The translations under genes and the position numbers were made by a program. From the NCBI GenBank assembly GCA_019414725.1, contig DXLM01000038.1, positions 1 through 30,866 of the forward strand: DNA of 30,866 bases, in the 5' to 3' direction. This stretch comes from Bacteroides sp. (GTDB lineage Bacteria; Bacteroidota; Bacteroidia; Bacteroidales; Bacteroidaceae). Shown here piece by piece: positions 17,218 through 25,543 of this stretch. Position 1 is the stretch's first letter; each line of letters opens with the position of its first letter. Below the pieces are notes generated by a model. It was not told the DNA's origin, made no database searches, and saw only the letters and a list, made by a program, of their open reading frames with translations.

Positions 17218-17760
17218 ATGAAAGATACAAAACAGCAATTTGAACATGTGATTGCAATCTGTCGGGATTTGTTCGCGAAGAAGTTACACGATTATGGCGC
17301 TGCATGGCGTATAATGCGTCCTTCATCTGTAACCGATCAGATATTCATCAAAGCCAACCGTATTCGGAGTATCGAAATCAAAGGTGTCACACTGGTAAAC
17401 GAAGGTATACGTCCGGAGTTCATTGCTATTGTAAACTATGGCATCATTGGGTTAATTCAGCTGGAACAAGGATATGCTGAAACTGATGATATGACCGAGC
17501 AACAGGCACTTGAGCAGTACGACAAGCATGCTAAAGCAGCATTAGAACTGATGCTTGCCAAGAACCATGATTATGATGAAGCATGGAGAAGCATGCGGAT
17601 TACATCGTACACTGACCTGATTCTGATGAAAATCTATCGCACTAAGCAAATAGAAGCCTTGAGTGGTAATACGCTGGTATCCGAAGGAATAGATGCCAAC
17701 TATATGGATATGATAAATTACTCAGTATTCGCATTAATAAAACTGGAATTTGGAGAATAA
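17218..17760 (+). CDS. DUF1599 protein with internal duplication
   Basis: A 180-residue soluble protein made of two related halves of about 80 residues. The halves show KKLHDYGAAWRIMR (about 21-34) against AKNHDYDEAWRSMR (about 115-128), then TDQIFIKANR against TDLILMKIYR, VTLVNEGI against NTLVSEGI, and NYGIIGLIQLE against NYSVFALIKLE. DUF1599 (PF07659) has been described as a nucleotide-modification-associated domain, but no activity is established for these chromosomal copies. It overlaps the next gene by 11 bp, so the two are likely translationally coupled, and it heads a run leading to tpiA and folE. Confidence 0.85.
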   Translation: MKDTKQQFEHVIAICRDLFAKKLHDYGAAWRIMRPSSVTDQIFIKANRIRSIEIKGVTLVNEGIRPEFIAIVNYGIIGLIQLEQGYAETDDMTEQQALEQYDKHAKAALELMLAKNHDYDEAWRSMRITSYTDLILMKIYRTKQIEALSGNTLVSEGIDANYMDMINYSVFALIKLEFGE

Positions 17761-19063
17761 ACATTTACATAGAGCCATTTTTGTATGGGTAAGCATTTGC
17801 CGCTTTTTACTGGCAGGTGTTTTCATCTTTTCCGGATTCATAAAAGCCAATGATCCTTACGGAACAGCTTACAAAATACAAGATTATCTGGAAGCATGGG
17901 GATTCCAACACCTGATACCTGACGCATTCCCTTATCTGGGAGCAATGGCTATGGGTGTGTTCGAATTTGCCTTGGGATTTTACATGCTGTTCGGAATACA
18001 CCGCAGAATAACCCCTACCCTCATGTTGGCTGTAATGTCTTTTATGACTCCACTTACTTTATGGCTTGCTATTGCTAATCCGATTTCAGATTGCGGTTGT
18101 TTTGGCGATGCCGTAAAACTGACAAACTGGGAAACATTCTGGAAAAATATCGTATTGCTTATTGCCGCCATTTCTGTGTTCAAATGGAGAAAAACAGGAA
18201 TCGTAAAGCTTGTCAGCGAGAAAGTGGACTGGCTGGTTGCCCTCTACGGAGTTGTATTTATTATCATATATACCCTATATTGCATACGTGAACTCCCGGT
18301 ATTTGACTTTCGTCCTTACCATATCGGAGCTGACATACGTAAAGGTATGGAAATTCCTGAAGGTGAAAAGCCTACAACCTATGAAACAACTTTCATCTAT
18401 GCCAAAGACGGAGTAGAAAAAGAATTTACCATAGACAATTTCCCATCGGATACAACCTGGACATTCATTGATTCGAAAACTCGCATCAAGGAAAAAGGCT
18501 ACGAACCTCCTATCCACGACTTCTCGATTATGTCGCAAGAAGACGGAACCGATCTGACTGATATGATTCTGGATAATGAAAGCTATACATTCCTGCTCGT
18601 AGCTCCTCACCTGAGAAATGCAGACGACAGCGATATCGATCTAATAAATGAAGTATACGACTACAGTCTGGAACATGGATATAAATTCCTTTGTCTTACT
18701 GCTTCATCCGACGAAGACATTGCCATGTGGCAAGACAATACAGGAGCCGAATATCCGTTTGCCCTGACTGATGAAATTACACTAAAAACCATCATCCGTT
18801 CCAACCCGGGACTGGTATTGTTGAAAAAAGGAGTGGTTATCAACAAATGGAGCAATAACCAACTACCTGACGAATATATATTGAACAAGCCATTAAACCA
18901 GCTACCCATAGGAGAGCTGAATCCCAAAACTGCCAGTCATAAACTTATTGAGGTATTGGGATGGTTTGCAGGCCCATTGATTTTCCTTACCTTATGCGAT
19001 CTTGCCTGGCTGAGATGGCACAAGCGGAAAACCAAGAAAGAAAATGCCAATAAAGAAAACTAA
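17750..19063 (+). CDS. DoxX/MauE-like membrane protein (BT_3928-type), TTG start
   Basis: A 437-residue protein. The N-terminal part (about 10-150) has four hydrophobic helices of the DoxX/MauE type with FSGFIKANDPYGTAYKIQDY and an NPISDCGCFGDA motif. A fifth helix follows near 160-180, then a soluble region (about 185-400) that may be thioredoxin-like, and a last helix near 402-420 with a lysine-rich tail. MauE-like proteins often work with thiol redox partners, and the CGC pair fits that, but the role here is unknown. The start is TTG at 17750 inside the DUF1599 gene: an in-frame TAA at 17738 leaves no upstream ATG, and starting later would remove part of the first helix. In my recollection the same neighbourhood occurs around BT_3928 in B. 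thetaiotaomicron. Confidence 0.85.
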   Translation: MENKHLHRAIFVWVSICRFLLAGVFIFSGFIKANDPYGTAYKIQDYLEAWGFQHLIPDAFPYLGAMAMGVFEFALGFYMLFGIHRRITPTLMLAVMSFMTPLTLWLAIANPISDCGCFGDAVKLTNWETFWKNIVLLIAAISVFKWRKTGIVKLVSEKVDWLVALYGVVFIIIYTLYCIRELPVFDFRPYHIGADIRKGMEIPEGEKPTTYETTFIYAKDGVEKEFTIDNFPSDTTWTFIDSKTRIKEKGYEPPIHDFSIMSQEDGTDLTDMILDNESYTFLLVAPHLRNADDSDIDLINEVYDYSLEHGYKFLCLTASSDEDIAMWQDNTGAEYPFALTDEITLKTIIRSNPGLVLLKKGVVINKWSNNQLPDEYILNKPLNQLPIGELNPKTASHKLIEVLGWFAGPLIFLTLCDLAWLRWHKRKTKKENANKEN

Positions 19064-19092
19064 TTATATAAACCCTTTAAAATTTAAACAAA

Positions 19093-19848
19093 ATGAGAAA
19101 AAACATTGTAGCAGGTAACTGGAAAATGAACAAGAACCTGCAAGAAGGTATTGCTTTGGCAAAAGAACTGAACGAAGTATTAACAGCAGACAAACCAAAC
19201 TGCGATGTTATCATCTGTACTCCGTTCATCCACTTGGCTTCTGTAACTCCTATCGTTGACAAAAACATTATCGGCGTAGGTGCAGAAAACTGTGCAGACA
19301 AAGTATCAGGAGCTTACACTGGTGAAGTTTCTGCAGAAATGGTTGCTTCTACTGGAGCTCAGTACGTTATTTTAGGACACTCTGAACGTCGTGCTTACTA
19401 CCACGAAACAGTTGAAATCCTGGAAGAAAAAGTTAAATTGGCTTTGGCAAACAACCTGAAACCAATCTTCTGTATCGGTGAAGTTCTGGAAGAACGCGAA
19501 GCTAACAAGCAGAATGAAGTAGTAGAAGCTCAGCTGGCTTCTGTATTCTCTCTGTCAGCAGAAGACTTTGGTAAAGTTATTTTGGCTTACGAACCAGTAT
19601 GGGCTATCGGTACAGGTAAGACTGCTACTCCTGAACAGGCTCAGGAAATCCACGCTCATATCCGTTCTTTGGTTGCTGCTAAATATGGTCAGGAAGTTGC
19701 TGAAAACACTTCTATCCTTTACGGTGGTAGCTGCAAGCCGTCAAACGCAAAAGAATTGTTCGCTAACCCAGACGTTGATGGTGGTTTGATCGGTGGAGCT
19801 GCATTGAAAGCTGCTGACTTCAAAGGTATCATCGATGCTTTTAAATAA
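19093..19848 (+). CDS. tpiA: Triosephosphate isomerase
   Basis: A 251-residue cytoplasmic TIM-barrel enzyme interconverting dihydroxyacetone phosphate and glyceraldehyde 3-phosphate in glycolysis and gluconeogenesis. Active-site residues are all present: Asn9 and Lys11 (AGNWKMN), His96 (ILGHSERR) and Glu167 (AYEPVWAIGTGKT), the last leading into the flexible loop. YGGSCKPSNAKEL and GGLIGGAAL supply the phosphate-binding loops. The length is standard. It starts 29 bp after the DoxX-like gene, and a hairpin follows its stop. Its codon choice is more uniform than its neighbours', as expected for a highly expressed gene. Confidence 0.98.
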   Translation: MRKNIVAGNWKMNKNLQEGIALAKELNEVLTADKPNCDVIICTPFIHLASVTPIVDKNIIGVGAENCADKVSGAYTGEVSAEMVASTGAQYVILGHSERRAYYHETVEILEEKVKLALANNLKPIFCIGEVLEEREANKQNEVVEAQLASVFSLSAEDFGKVILAYEPVWAIGTGKTATPEQAQEIHAHIRSLVAAKYGQEVAENTSILYGGSCKPSNAKELFANPDVDGGLIGGAALKAADFKGIIDAFK

Positions 19849-19868
19849 TTAAGCGAATTATAACTATT

Positions 19869-19904
19869 TATCACGGAAGGGCGCAATCTGTCTCTTCCGT
19901 GATA
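19869..19904 (+). terminator. Hairpin after tpiA
   Basis: TATCACGGAAG (19869-19879) pairs perfectly with CTTCCGTGATA (19894-19904) around a 14-nt loop. The following bases (CTCTTATTC) are only moderately T-rich, so it may end only part of the transcription or stabilise the tpiA message, with read-through to the SPOR gene and folE. Confidence 0.6.
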
Positions 19905-19936
19905 TACTCTTATTCACATTCATAGAATATTCCGGT

Positions 19937-20401
19937 ATGATAAAATATTTATTAGCCTTTATGTTCCTGTTTACAGCAAGCGTCGCAAACGCACAGCGAA
20001 ACATCATAGAAAGTCTGCAAACCCGCCAGCCGGGAGAAGGGGTAGTCAGTGTACATCAGGACAGCTACATCACTTCTCTGATAGGATTGCGCTATGCAGG
20101 TAATGCAGCAAGCTCCGGAGCTCCCAAAACCTTAAAGGCAAGAGGCTTCCGCGTACAGGTATATGCAGGAAACAATTCACGAGTAGCACGGAATGAGGCA
20201 AATGCCATGGCCAATAAAGTCAAAAAAGAATTTCCCGATATGCCGGTATATACTTATTTTCAACCTCCCCGCTGGTTATGCCGCATCGGTGACTTTAAAA
20301 GTATAGAAGAAGCACACGTAGCCATGCGTAAATTAAAAGCAAGCGGTGAGTTTAAAGAAGTAGCAATCGTACGCGAACAAATTAATATACCCATTGAATA
20401 A
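19937..20401 (+). CDS. Secreted SPOR-domain protein
   Basis: A 154-residue protein with a signal peptide ending VANAQ (about residue 20) and a C-terminal SPOR domain (about 65-150: GFRVQVYAGNN, then YFQPPRWLCRIGDFKSIEEA). SPOR domains bind peptidoglycan stripped of stem peptides, usually at division sites. There is no membrane anchor besides the signal, so it is probably periplasmic. Its stop codon overlaps the folE start codon (TAATG), pointing to coupled translation. How the two functions relate is not apparent. Confidence 0.85.
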   Translation: MIKYLLAFMFLFTASVANAQRNIIESLQTRQPGEGVVSVHQDSYITSLIGLRYAGNAASSGAPKTLKARGFRVQVYAGNNSRVARNEANAMANKVKKEFPDMPVYTYFQPPRWLCRIGDFKSIEEAHVAMRKLKASGEFKEVAIVREQINIPIE

Positions 20402-20988
20402 TGATTGATACGAATCTGATGAAATTCCCCGAAGAGAAAGTGCAGAAACTCATGTCGCACTATAAGGAAATACTTTCTTTATTGGGGGAAGATCCTGAAC
20501 GTGAAGGTTTGCTTAAAACTCCAGAACGCGTAGCAAAAGCTATGCTGACTTTAACTCGTGGTTATGAAGTTGACCCTAAAGAGGTGCTGAGGGCTGCAAA
20601 ATTCAAAGAAGAATACAGTCAGATGGTCATCGTAAAAGATATCGACTTCTTCTCCATGTGCGAGCACCACATGTTACCTTTCTATGGCAAGGCCCATGTA
20701 GCTTATATACCTAATGGATATATTACCGGGTTAAGCAAAATAGCACGAGTGGTAGATATATTCTCACACCGGCTTCAAGTGCAAGAACGCATGACTTTAC
20801 AAATAAAGGAGTGCATACAGGAAACACTCAACCCATTAGGAGTAATGGTTGTGGTAGAAGCCAAACACATGTGTATGCAAATGAGAGGAGTAGAAAAACA
20901 AAACTCTGTAACTACAACTTCCGATTTTACCGGAGCATTCAATCAGGCTAAAACTCGGGAAGAATTTATGAATTTGATAGGCAGATAA
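20401..20988 (+). CDS. folE: GTP cyclohydrolase I
   Basis: A 195-residue enzyme converting GTP to 7,8-dihydroneopterin triphosphate, the first step of folate synthesis, normally as a homodecamer. The zinc ligands fit Cys87 and His90 (SMCEHHMLPFYGKAHVAY) and Cys158 (KHMCMQMRGV). The conserved LSKIARVVDIFSHRLQVQER substrate-site segment spans 111-130, and SVTTTSDFTGAF lies near the C-terminus. ATG at 20401 overlaps the previous stop. A second in-frame ATG six codons later is possible, but the first has the coupling overlap. It is followed by the hairpin terminator that contains the MATE promoter. Confidence 0.97.
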   Translation: MIDTNLMKFPEEKVQKLMSHYKEILSLLGEDPEREGLLKTPERVAKAMLTLTRGYEVDPKEVLRAAKFKEEYSQMVIVKDIDFFSMCEHHMLPFYGKAHVAYIPNGYITGLSKIARVVDIFSHRLQVQERMTLQIKECIQETLNPLGVMVVVEAKHMCMQMRGVEKQNSVTTTSDFTGAFNQAKTREEFMNLIGR

Positions 20989-21031
20989 AATATACATTCC
21001 TCCATAAATAGAAAATGATTTAGGTCAAGCC

Positions 21032-21073
21032 TCCGCGTGTAAAAAAGTCGTAACTTTGCACGCGGATTTTTTT
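21032..21073 (+). terminator. folE terminator hairpin, overlapping the MATE promoter
   Basis: TCCGCGTG (21032-21039) pairs perfectly with CACGCGGA (21059-21066). Within it AAAGT (21044-21048) pairs with ACTTT (21053-21057) around the tetraloop CGTA. Seven T residues follow at 21067-21073, a textbook intrinsic terminator for the folE run. The inner 3' arm is also part of the -7 box of the next gene. Confidence 0.8.
21051..21058 (+). promoter_or_regulatory. -7 box for the MATE gene, inside the folE terminator
   Basis: TAACTTTG fully matches TAnnTTTG and shares TCGTAACTTTGC with the DUF1599 promoter. It lies 23 bp before the GTG start codon, giving a very short leader. No TTTG -33 element is seen at the right distance. 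Confidence 0.6.
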
Positions 21074-21081
21074 ATTATCTA

Positions 21082-22431
21082 GTGGAACAGGCAATTCAAC
21101 AGACAAATATTCGTAAAGGACTTACCAAACTGGTTATCCCGATTTTCATTGAAACGTTATTGATAATGATGCTGGGAGCAGTAGACACAATCATGCTCAG
21201 CCAGTATTCAGACGAGAGTGTAGCTGCCGTAGGAGTAGTAAACCAGATAGTTATGTTTGCTTTCCTGGTATTCGAAGTTATCAATATCGGTACGTCCGTA
21301 TTATGTTCTCAATATCTGGGAGCAAAAATGCAGAAGAACATGATACAAGTAGTAGGAGTTTCATTGCTCCTGAATCTTGTCGTAGGGGTTTTAATAAGTA
21401 TCATTCTCCATTTCGGTGCCACCACGCTATTAGGATGGATGGGACTTCGGCCAGAATTGCTGAAATATGGTATCGGCTACATGGAAATTGTGGGTGCATT
21501 CGCTTTCTTTCAGGCAATATCACTCACGATCTCTGCATCGCTGCGCAGTGCCAATAAAGCCATATATCCCATGCTGGTCACCGTGCTGGTAAATATCATG
21601 AATATAGTGGGAAACTACTCCCTGATATTCGGAAAGTTCGGTATGCCGGCACTTGGCGCTGAAGGAGCTGCAATATCTACCTCCGTAGCCCGGGGAGTAA
21701 GTATGATTGTACTATTCATTATCCTGTTCCGTAAACATATACCAAGTTTTCCGCTTGCATATTTCCGTCCTTTCCCGTGGATTGAACTGAAGAATCTGCT
21801 GAAAGTAGGTTTGCCATCAGCCGGCGAAAACCTCTCCTACAGCTTCTCTCAGGTAGTAATTACTTATCTGATCAACATGCTGGGAAATAATGCACTGGCA
21901 ACCCGCACTTACAGTGTAAACATTATTATGTTCGTTTATCTGTTTGCCATTGCAATGGCTCAGGGAGGAGCAATCAGCATCGGGCACCTGGTAGGACAAA
22001 AGAAAATACGTGCAGCCTATTTACTGGGGAAATATGTAATGCGGCTTTCCATACTGGTTTCGCTCGTTCTTTCATGTATCTGGGCAGCAGGAGGACATTT
22101 CATATTCAGCCTCCTGACAGACAATGAAGAAATTATCCGTCTGGGGGTGACAGTCATGATTATCGATGTAGTAGTAGAAATAGGACGCGCCGTAAACATC
22201 TACGCCACCAATGCGCTACGTTCGGCAGGTGACGTAAACTACCCCTTCTACATGGGATTTACCGTACAATGGACTGTTTCTGTCGGCTTCAGTTACCTGT
22301 TGGGCATCCACTGGGGATGGGGCCTTGCCGGCATGTGGTGTGCCTTCCTGCTCGACGAAAACATACGTGCCATTCTTTTCGTCAGACGCTGGAACAGTCT
22401 GAAATGGGCTAAGAAAGGATTCGTAAAATAA
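21082..22431 (+). CDS. MATE family efflux transporter, GTG start
   Basis: A 449-residue inner-membrane protein with about 12 hydrophobic helices in two related MatE halves. Family marks include PIFIETLLIMMLGAVDTIMLS near the N-terminus, SASLRSANKAIYPM near 155-168, GLPSAGENLSYSFSQ near 245 and NALRSAGDVNYPFYMG near 375. MATE proteins export cationic or organic compounds by Na+ or H+ antiport; the substrate cannot be inferred. The start is GTG at 21082; an in-frame TAA at 21040 leaves no ATG upstream. Its stop codon is only 3 bp from the stop of the convergent small membrane protein gene. Confidence 0.93.
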   Translation: MEQAIQQTNIRKGLTKLVIPIFIETLLIMMLGAVDTIMLSQYSDESVAAVGVVNQIVMFAFLVFEVINIGTSVLCSQYLGAKMQKNMIQVVGVSLLLNLVVGVLISIILHFGATTLLGWMGLRPELLKYGIGYMEIVGAFAFFQAISLTISASLRSANKAIYPMLVTVLVNIMNIVGNYSLIFGKFGMPALGAEGAAISTSVARGVSMIVLFIILFRKHIPSFPLAYFRPFPWIELKNLLKVGLPSAGENLSYSFSQVVITYLINMLGNNALATRTYSVNIIMFVYLFAIAMAQGGAISIGHLVGQKKIRAAYLLGKYVMRLSILVSLVLSCIWAAGGHFIFSLLTDNEEIIRLGVTVMIIDVVVEIGRAVNIYATNALRSAGDVNYPFYMGFTVQWTVSVGFSYLLGIHWGWGLAGMWCAFLLDENIRAILFVRRWNSLKWAKKGFVK

Positions 22432-22434
22432 ATA

Positions 22435-22659
22435 TTACATTCCTCCTGCCAATCCTACATAGAACAGCACGATGCAAATCAGGTCGATGACGAGAGCTGT
22501 CACCGACCACTTTACAAACTGCCTGTTCTTTTTTACAGTACCATAAATGATACCGATGATGGAGGATACCAATATCCCCGCTGCCACTCCAAAAATTCCC
22601 TGTACAGCAAGACCGACAAGAATCAGGATAGCCATCGTTATCAGAATGTTATTTTTCAT
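22435..22659 (-). CDS. Small membrane protein, unknown function
   Basis: A 74-residue protein with hydrophobic stretches at about 5-39 (probably two helices broken by glycines) and 51-70, joined by the basic loop KKNRQF. I do not recognise a family. It begins 26 bp after the proC stop on the same strand, and its frame is clean and ATG-started, so it is likely real and cotranscribed with proC and the thioesterase gene. It converges tail to tail with the MATE gene, leaving no space for a terminator on either side. Confidence 0.65.
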   Translation of the reverse strand: MKNNILITMAILILVGLAVQGIFGVAAGILVSSIIGIIYGTVKKNRQFVKWSVTALVIDLICIVLFYVGLAGGM

Positions 22660-22685
22660 AATATTGAGTATTGAGAATGGAGATA

Positions 22686-23456
22686 TTACATGCTTGCCTT
22701 AAAAGCTTTGATAATAGCCGAAGTAAATCCGTCGTGCTCCAGTGAATTGACTCCCTTGATGGTTATTCCACCCGGTGTTGTCACTTTTTCTATCTCAATC
22801 GCCGGATGTGTATGTTCATCGCGCAGAAGCAGACGTGCAGCACCATCCAATGTCTGAGCCACCATTTTCTTGGCTTCAGCCGGACGCAATCCTGCTTCCA
22901 CACCAGCCTGCATGGCAGCTTGTACATACTTCATGACATACGCTATACCACACGAAGCGAGCGATGTAGCAGCGGCAAACTGCTTTTCTTCTATCAGCAT
23001 GGCAAGTCCCATTTCATTAAAGACTCCCAGCATGGCTTCAGTCTGCTCCTCTGTAGCATTGCGACATGCAATCAAGGTCATACTGGCACGTTCGGCAATG
23101 GCTGTATTCGGAATAACGCGGAATATAGGCATTTCCGGATCAACGAAATGTGCCAGATCCTCGAATGTCAGTCCGGCCGCTACCGAAACCAGTATCTGTG
23201 GCTGACGAAGACGCAAAGGTTTTAACACCTCTTCTACTTTCCACGGCTTGACAGCAACAATCACTACATCTGCATCAGCGGCATCCCTGTTATTGGAAGA
23301 AGTATGGATTTCAGGAAACTCAGCCTTTAGTTTTTCCAGTTTGGGTGTGCTGGGATTGGTTACTATAATGTCACTAGCTTTTACATAATGGCCCTGTGCC
23401 AGCCCGCGTGCAATAGCTCCGCCCATATTGCCGGCTCCGATAATCGCTACTTTCAT
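22686..23456 (-). CDS. proC: Pyrroline-5-carboxylate reductase
   Basis: A 256-residue cytoplasmic enzyme that reduces 1-pyrroline-5-carboxylate to proline with NAD(P)H, the last step of proline synthesis. The N-terminal Rossmann motif is GAGNMGGA (7-14), with VIVAVKPW further on, and the C-terminal dimerisation domain bears TLDGAARLL and KVTTPGGITIKGVNSLE, the family signature. The length is slightly below the usual 260-275. It follows the thioesterase gene by 39 bp and precedes the small membrane protein gene. Confidence 0.96.
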   Translation of the reverse strand: MKVAIIGAGNMGGAIARGLAQGHYVKASDIIVTNPSTPKLEKLKAEFPEIHTSSNNRDAADADVVIVAVKPWKVEEVLKPLRLRQPQILVSVAAGLTFEDLAHFVDPEMPIFRVIPNTAIAERASMTLIACRNATEEQTEAMLGVFNEMGLAMLIEEKQFAAATSLASCGIAYVMKYVQAAMQAGVEAGLRPAEAKKMVAQTLDGAARLLLRDEHTHPAIEIEKVTTPGGITIKGVNSLEHDGFTSAIIKAFKASM

Positions 23457-23495
23457 ATCTTGTTATCTGATTCTTCTTGATTAATAATAAACAGA

Positions 23496-23945
23496 TTATT
23501 TCAACGGTTGTGACAACTCTTCGAGTGTTTTGCCTTCATAATCGCAAATAGCACGTTTAAAGTCGGCCGGCAATTCTACCGGTTCCTTACTGGCTACATC
23601 ATATCCTACCATAATGGTACGGCACTGGCATTTCAAGACACCACTCGCTTTATTGACCGCACGCTGAAGCAATGTAAAGCTCTTGTGTCCCAAATGTATC
23701 ACCGAAGTATGGATAACCAAATCATCCGAGAAAAAAACCGGAGCCAGAAAATCGGCATTGATATTGGCAACCACAATACCTATGTGTTTCCAGTCTTTAT
23801 CTCCGAACACATCACGCATATACGAGGTCTTCGCCAAATCGTATAGAGAGAAGTACGAAGAGTTATTCATATGACCATACTGATCGACATCACTGAAACG
23901 AATCTGCACCGGCAATGTATGCCTGAATTTCATATCATCTTCCAT
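23496..23945 (-). CDS. 4HBT hot-dog acyl-CoA thioesterase
   Basis: A 149-residue protein with the 4-hydroxybenzoyl-CoA-thioesterase type hot-dog fold. The active-site segment is RFSDVDQYGHMNNSSYFSL (about 16-34), with the expected aspartate in it, followed by the long helix. It probably hydrolyses small or medium acyl-CoA or acyl-ACP thioesters in the cytoplasm; the substrate is unknown. It is first in a likely three-gene unit with proC. The start may be Met1 or Met5 (MEDDMKF); the difference does not affect the fold. Confidence 0.88.
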   Translation of the reverse strand: MEDDMKFRHTLPVQIRFSDVDQYGHMNNSSYFSLYDLAKTSYMRDVFGDKDWKHIGIVVANINADFLAPVFFSDDLVIHTSVIHLGHKSFTLLQRAVNKASGVLKCQCRTIMVGYDVASKEPVELPADFKRAICDYEGKTLEELSQPLK

Positions 23946-23967
23946 ATCATTTGTTTTTATATAATCT

Positions 23968-23975
23968 CAAATATA
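23968..23975 (-). promoter_or_regulatory. -7 box for the thioesterase-proC unit
   Basis: The minus strand reads TATATTTG, a full match to TAnnTTTG, 22 bp before the start codon. ATTG lies 22 bp upstream as a weak -33 element. It is divergent from the promoter of the sulfhydrylase gene. Confidence 0.5.
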
Positions 23976-24018
23976 AATCTTTTTTCCTGAAAACGCACAA
24001 TAAAGGAAGATTATTTCT

Positions 24019-24026
24019 TACTTTTG
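24019..24026 (+). promoter_or_regulatory. -7 box for the metY-like gene
   Basis: TACTTTTG fully matches TAnnTTTG, 40 bp before the ATG. No clear -33 TTTG is seen. The leader is too short to hold a SAM riboswitch. Confidence 0.5.
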
Positions 24027-24066
24027 CCCGTCGTAGAAATTAAAAAGAAAATTTAAACTTTACAAT

Positions 24067-25350
24067 ATGGAACAGAAATTCAAAAAGGAAACCCTGTGTG
24101 TACAGGCAGGATGGACTCCGAAAAAGGGAGAGCCCCGCGTACTGCCTATTTATCAAAGTACAACATTTAAATACGACACCAGCGAACAGATGGCAAAACT
24201 GTTTGACCTGGAAGAAAGCGGATACTTCTATACTCGTCTGCAAAATCCGACTAATGATGCCGTTGCTGCTAAAATTGCTGCACTGGAAGGTGGTGTAGCT
24301 GCTATGCTTACTTCGTCAGGACAGGCTGCCAATTTTTATGCAGTATTCAATATCTGTGAAGCAGGCGACCATTTTGTCTGCTCGTCAACAATCTACGGAG
24401 GTACGTTCAACCTCTTCGCCGTGACAATGAAAAAACTTGGCATAGAGTGTACATTTGTTGATGCTGATGCACCGGAAGAAGAAATCGAAAAAGCTTTCCG
24501 CCCGAACACCAAATGTTTGTTTGGCGAAACAATCTCAAATCCGAGCATTAATGTTCTGGATATCGAAAAATTTGCACGTATCGCTCACAAGCACGGAGTT
24601 CCTTTGATTGTTGACAATACGTTTGCCACACCTATCAACTGCCGTCCGTTCGAATGGGGAGCCGATATCGTAACACACTCTACTACCAAATACATGGACG
24701 GACACGCAACGTGTGTAGGCGGAGCTGTAGTAGACAGCGGTAATTTCGACTGGGAAGCACATGCTGATAAATTCCCCGGACTGACTCAGCCGGATGAATC
24801 TTATCACGGACTGACCTATACCAAAGCTTTCGGCAAAATGGCTTACATTACTAAAGCAACAGCACAGCTGATGCGTGACCTCGGTTCTATACAATCACCA
24901 GAAAATGCCTTCCTGCTGAATCTGGGACTGGAAACGCTGCATTTGCGCGTACCTCGTCATTGTGAAAATGCACAGAAGGTTGCCGAATGGTTGGAAGCTA
25001 ATCCAAAGGTTAAATGGGTAAATTACTGCGGACTGAAGAGCAGCAAATACTATGAACTGGCTCAGAAATATATGCCAAACGGTTCATGCGGTGTTATTGC
25101 ATTCGGATTGAAAGGCAGCCGTGAAGATGCTATCAAGTTCATGGATGAACTGAAACTGGCATGTATCGTGACACACGTTGCTGACGCACGTACCTGCGTG
25201 CTTCATCCGGCAAGTCATACTCACCGCCAGCTGACTGACGAACAGCTGATAGAAGCTGGAGTAGCTCCAGACCTGATACGTTTGTCAGTGGGTATCGAAA
25301 ACGTAGATGATATCATTGCCGATCTGGAACAGGCTATGCAATGTATTTGA
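24067..25350 (+). CDS. metY: O-acetylhomoserine sulfhydrylase (Cys/Met PLP family)
   Basis: A 427-residue cytoplasmic PLP enzyme of the cystathionine gamma-synthase fold. Evidence: the N-terminal ETLCVQAGWTP block, SGYFYTRLQNPTND, LTSSGQAANF, SNPSINVLDIEKFA, VDNTFATP and HSTTKYMDGHATCVGG, whose Lys208 should bind PLP. The length suits O-acetylhomoserine aminocarboxypropyltransferase (about 425-430) better than MetB or MetC (about 380-400). It would make homocysteine from O-acetylhomoserine and sulfide. It is a single-gene unit with its own promoter and strong terminator. Members also differ in thiol specificity, so the exact reaction is inferred. Confidence 0.92.
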   Translation: MEQKFKKETLCVQAGWTPKKGEPRVLPIYQSTTFKYDTSEQMAKLFDLEESGYFYTRLQNPTNDAVAAKIAALEGGVAAMLTSSGQAANFYAVFNICEAGDHFVCSSTIYGGTFNLFAVTMKKLGIECTFVDADAPEEEIEKAFRPNTKCLFGETISNPSINVLDIEKFARIAHKHGVPLIVDNTFATPINCRPFEWGADIVTHSTTKYMDGHATCVGGAVVDSGNFDWEAHADKFPGLTQPDESYHGLTYTKAFGKMAYITKATAQLMRDLGSIQSPENAFLLNLGLETLHLRVPRHCENAQKVAEWLEANPKVKWVNYCGLKSSKYYELAQKYMPNGSCGVIAFGLKGSREDAIKFMDELKLACIVTHVADARTCVLHPASHTHRQLTDEQLIEAGVAPDLIRLSVGIENVDDIIADLEQAMQCI

Positions 25351-25384
25351 TTTTCGGCAGATAGCCACATGAATAATCCAAGAG

Positions 25385-25427
25385 GTCGCTTCAGTATTCT
25401 CACCAAGTCTACTGGAGCGACTTTTTT
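25385..25427 (+). terminator. Intrinsic terminator after metY
   Basis: GTCGCTTCAGTA (25385-25396) pairs with TACTGGAGCGAC (25410-25421) with one G-T wobble around a 13-nt loop, followed by TTTTTT (25422-25427). Confidence 0.9.
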
Positions 25428-25543
25428 GTAAGCATTCAATATCCTTGCTATTTTTTATATATAAATTCTCTCAACCTTGTTTATTCCACGCCAGAAACAG
25501 GTGATGGAGATTCTTGCCCAATATTGTCAGAAAACAAGCTGAA

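Noticed and set aside
24027..24066. SAM riboswitch before the metY-like gene
   Set aside because: Only about 40 bp separate the -7 box and the ATG, too little for any known SAM riboswitch.
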